Source: Luteipulveratus mongoliensis
GTDB lineage: Bacteria > Actinomycetota > Actinomycetes > Actinomycetales > Dermatophilaceae
Assembly (NCBI RefSeq): GCF_001190945.1
Contig: NZ_CP011112.1
Span: forward strand, 4,278,001-4,342,000
Reading direction: 5' to 3'
Length of the DNA: 64,000 nt
Shown here: piece after piece, positions 61,726-64,000 of the stretch
How positions within the stretch are numbered: position 1 is the stretch's first letter
Layout: each line of letters begins with the position of its first letter
The notes under the pieces: generated by a model
Seen by the model: only the letters and a program-made list of their open reading frames with translations
What the model was told of the DNA's origin: nothing
Database searches by the model: none
Position numbers and translations under genes: made by a program

Positions 61726-63489
61726 TCAGGGCCCGCGAGGGCTGAGGTCCAGATGCTGCTCGACAGACGGAGGGCGAGTGATGTGCTCGCGTCCGTGGGG
61801 GCTGGCCCAGGTGCAGACACCTTCGGTGGTCATGGTGACCTGCCAGCCGGTTTCGTGCTTGGCGCGGTGGTGGTGCTTGCAGAGGGTGAGCAGGTTGGTC
61901 GGTCTTGTTGCTCCGGTGGGCCAGGGGATGACGTGGTCGGTCTCGCAGTAGCGGGCTGGGTGTGAGCAGCCGGGGAAGCGGCAGTGCTGGTCGCGTTGTT
62001 GCACCAGGCGTCTGATGGCGGCGGTGGGTCGGTAGGTCTGGGCTGCGGTCTCCAGGAGGGTGCCGGTCCGCGGGTCGATCAGGGTGCGGGTGAGGCGGGC
62101 GCCCAGGGTGCGCATCAGCGCCTGGGCGGTAGCCGCGGCGATGACGCCGACACCGGGGATCTCGACATCGCCAACGGCATCAGGCGTCATCGCTGCGTCG
62201 CCGGCATCACGAACAGCATGTGCCAGCTCAGGAGGAGCTGGGTGGCTGCCAGGAACACAGGTTGCCGCAGAAGAAGAAGTCGCTTCGGAGTCATGTTGTC
62301 TGGTCAGTGGTGGAGGGTTCGGAGGGACATCAGGATGGTGCTCAGCGTCTTCGGCGGCGAGGGCGTCCATCAGGTCCCACCAGGGGTCATCTGGTGGCGG
62401 GTCGGGTGCTGGTCCGGGGTCGCGGGCGATGAGCTCGGCCAGCGCCACGTCCCAGGCATCGTCGTCCAGGTCGTCGGTAGATGTGTCGGCGGCGGGTGGC
62501 TCGGGGTCGAAGCCCAGCGCCCACGGATCACAGGAGCCGGCCGTGTCGGGGGCGTCGGCTGGTCCAGCCGCGTGCGCCGAGGCGGGTCGGACGGGCACGG
62601 CGACGGTGAAGGAGGCGGTCACCTCCGCGCGTTGGAGCACCAGGTCGGTGAGTGCGTCGGCGCGGCACTGGCCCAGGGTCTTGCCGCTCTGGTTGGCCCG
62701 GTGCAACTCACGAGCCAGCCCGTCAACGGCCGCGTACGCCGCAACGGCTTGCTCGGTCGGCAGCGTCGCGTGCAGCTCGCTCAGCCCGGCCTCCGGGCCG
62801 GGCTCGAGGAACACCCCGACGCGTTGCGCTGAGCGTCGGGTCCTGGCCTGGCGGACCGCGGCCGGGTCGGTCTGCTGCACCAGCCGTCGGGTGCGGACCT
62901 GCACCTGCCGCGCCGACCAGGACTGCACCCCGCGCTCCAGCAGCGCCGCCTCCACCTGGGCGCACACCGCATCCGGCGCCTCCAACAGCTCACCGGTCAC
63001 CTTGCGCACTCGCAGGCTGTCCAGGCGCCCAGCAGCCATCTCATCCAGCAGGTCAGGCGTCTTGGTGACCGCATCGATCGCCTCCTCGACACGAGCCGTC
63101 GCCTGACGCGGACTCCACGCTAGCCCCGGGGCCAGATCGACATCCGCGAACTCCGCAGCATGACCCAGCGGGTGCGCGACCTCGCCGACCTCACCGGTGA
63201 CCGGGTCAACATGCTCGACCGTCGCGGCGTACTGCGCGATGCGCAACACCTGCACCGCCGACGCAGCATTGATCAACGCTTGCGCAGCCTCGACGTCGGC
63301 CTGCAGCTCAGCAGCCGTCCGGTGATGACGATCAGTCTTCGCCTGCGAGTACACCGCCTGCGCCACCTCACGACACAGCTCCAACGCCCGCGCCGAGTCC
63401 AGCAAACCGGTGTCAGGGTCGCGCAGCGCAGCTGTAGCACCCGTGGCGGTGCTGCAGCTCTCGGCTGTCTCGCGGACTCCCTGACTCAT
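61726..63489 (-). CDS. DUF222/HNH endonuclease domain protein (13E12 type)
   Basis: 587 residues. DUF222 fills the N-terminal ~320 residues; an acidic linker rich in Asp/Pro/Ala follows; a C-terminal HNH domain ends it (HCRFPGCSHPARYCETDHVIPW and LTLCKHHHRAKHETGW, with zinc-pair Cys/His and catalytic His). Such REP13E12-like genes are frequent and often multi-copy in Actinomycetota; the true role is unclear. ATG 63489 is chosen since a TACGGT -10 ends 7 nt before it; a GTG at 63504 would overlap the promoter. Confidence 0.85.
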   Translation of the reverse strand: MSQGVRETAESCSTATGATAALRDPDTGLLDSARALELCREVAQAVYSQAKTDRHHRTAAELQADVEAAQALINAASAVQVLRIAQYAATVEHVDPVTGEVGEVAHPLGHAAEFADVDLAPGLAWSPRQATARVEEAIDAVTKTPDLLDEMAAGRLDSLRVRKVTGELLEAPDAVCAQVEAALLERGVQSWSARQVQVRTRRLVQQTDPAAVRQARTRRSAQRVGVFLEPGPEAGLSELHATLPTEQAVAAYAAVDGLARELHRANQSGKTLGQCRADALTDLVLQRAEVTASFTVAVPVRPASAHAAGPADAPDTAGSCDPWALGFDPEPPAADTSTDDLDDDAWDVALAELIARDPGPAPDPPPDDPWWDLMDALAAEDAEHHPDVPPNPPPLTRQHDSEATSSSAATCVPGSHPAPPELAHAVRDAGDAAMTPDAVGDVEIPGVGVIAAATAQALMRTLGARLTRTLIDPRTGTLLETAAQTYRPTAAIRRLVQQRDQHCRFPGCSHPARYCETDHVIPWPTGATRPTNLLTLCKHHHRAKHETGWQVTMTTEGVCTWASPHGREHITRPPSVEQHLDLSPRGP

Positions 63490-63495
63490 ACTCAC

Positions 63496-63523
63496 ACCGT
63501 ACACCTGTTCGATCGTTCGTCAA
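63496..63523 (-). promoter_or_regulatory. Promoter of the DUF222/HNH gene
   Basis: Reading leftward: -35 TTGACG (63523-63518), 16-bp spacer, -10 TACGGT (63501-63496). The start codon at 63489 is about where transcription should begin, so the message is likely leaderless. Confidence 0.6.
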
Positions 63524-63759
63524 GGCGTCGAAAGCGCGAATCATGTTTGCTATCAGCGTAATTCGGTGCCAGCGAGGCCGACACCACAACCCAGGTGCGA
63601 GCGTACGAGAGACCACCGACATCGCTGGTGACGAGGGCCGTCGATCGCCAGAGCTCCCCGACCGAGGTCCGCCACGAGACCAGTCGGCCGAACTCGCCAG
63701 TAACCCAGATGGCACCATGTGGGAGAGCGTGACCTAGCCCACAGCGGATGGAGACAGCG

Positions 63760-64000
63760 ATGCAGCGTCGGCTGAGCCAGGAGGACGCGGCGTTCCAGCA
63801 ACGCATGCGTGACTTCTTCACGACCGAGGTCCCCGCGGACCTGCGCGAGCGCTGGGCGGCCGGCGGCGAGCCGGACCCGGACGACATGCGTGCCAGTCAG
63901 CGGGCCCTCAACAAGGCCGATCTCGCGGTGCCGCACTGGCCGGCCGAGTTCGGTGGCCAGGACTGGACCATGCTGCAGCGCCACATCTACCTCCAGGAGA
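63760..64000 (+). CDS. Acyl-CoA dehydrogenase family protein, N-terminal part
   Basis: About 80 residues are in the window before the right edge. The frame reads QRRLSQEDAAFQQRMRDFFT, then LNKADLAVPHWPAEFGGQDW, the typical N-terminal helix and WP-x-E-(F/Y)-GG segment of acyl-CoA dehydrogenases. FAD-dependent oxidation of an acyl-CoA is expected; the catalytic Glu is outside. GGAG (63750-63753) supports ATG 63760 over an in-frame ATG at 63748. Confidence 0.75.
   Translation, partial: MQRRLSQEDAAFQQRMRDFFTTEVPADLRERWAAGGEPDPDDMRASQRALNKADLAVPHWPAEFGGQDWTMLQRHIYLQE

Noticed and set aside
61726-63489. Active homing endonuclease or insertion sequence
   Set aside because: The gene has the DUF222 plus HNH layout of 13E12-type repeats but no terminal inverted repeats or target duplications were seen around it.

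Overview
The window comes from the chromosome of a high-GC Gram-positive bacterium of the Actinomycetota. Three things point there: a mycothiol deacetylase (mshB), the sigE–rseA–htrA–tatB envelope-stress block, and the succinylase lysine genes dapC/dapD/dapE of the actinobacterial type. Many starts have a TAnnnT-like -10 element 6-9 bases upstream and no Shine-Dalgarno, which suggests frequent leaderless mRNAs. The dispersed TCGAGTAGGCGAG / TATCGAGACC repeats and a DUF222/HNH (13E12-type) gene make a Micrococcales relative (Intrasporangiaceae or Dermacoccaceae-like) my best guess. No rRNA, tRNA, CRISPR array or prophage was seen.

Layout. 0-3.3 kb: the 5' part of a secreted hydrolase gene, a CoA-binding protein, and a divergent MarR/MFS exporter pair with an operator. 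3.3-32.5 kb: a conserved core. It holds tatB, htrA, rseA and sigE, a divergent O-methyltransferase, DUF3117, tag, a DivIVA-domain protein, a LOG-like protein, dapE, dapD, citrate synthase, dapC, fdxA, vanW, mshB and typA. The same genes occur in the same overall order in Mycobacterium tuberculosis (roughly Rv1165-Rv1224). Insertions in this core include a PaaX/enoyl-CoA hydratase pair, a mannosyltransferase-like membrane protein, a WYL regulator, a secreted lipase with two Crp/GlxR-like boxes, peptidase E and a large FAD/Fe-S dehydrogenase. 32.5-38.9 kb: accessory genes, notably an XRE–NB-ARC–TPR STAND ATPase with less GC-rich codon use. 38.9-45 kb: a five-gene oligopeptide/dipeptide ABC transporter operon with an internal hairpin. 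45-53.5 kb: accessory genes, including a TetR/MFS/VOC resistance-like module, a methyltransferase with an unassigned C-terminal domain, TetR with an alpha/beta hydrolase, DinB and LysR. 53.7-59.6 kb: a thermolysin-like M4 protease, then ectABC–(hairpin)–ectD for ectoine and hydroxyectoine, with panD convergent. 59.7-64 kb: a DUF5107/TPR protein, the DUF222/HNH protein, and the start of an acyl-CoA dehydrogenase.

How the parts work together. The sigE block handles envelope stress: sigma factor, anti-sigma factor, periplasmic-side protease and Tat translocase. The dap genes feed lysine and peptidoglycan synthesis. The ABC transporter probably imports peptides. The ect genes make osmolytes. Several regulator/transporter pairs look like drug-resistance or detoxification modules. 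The most unusual structure is a 145-bp dispersed repeat present twice, whose central 18 bp lies in opposite orientation relative to its flanks in the two copies.
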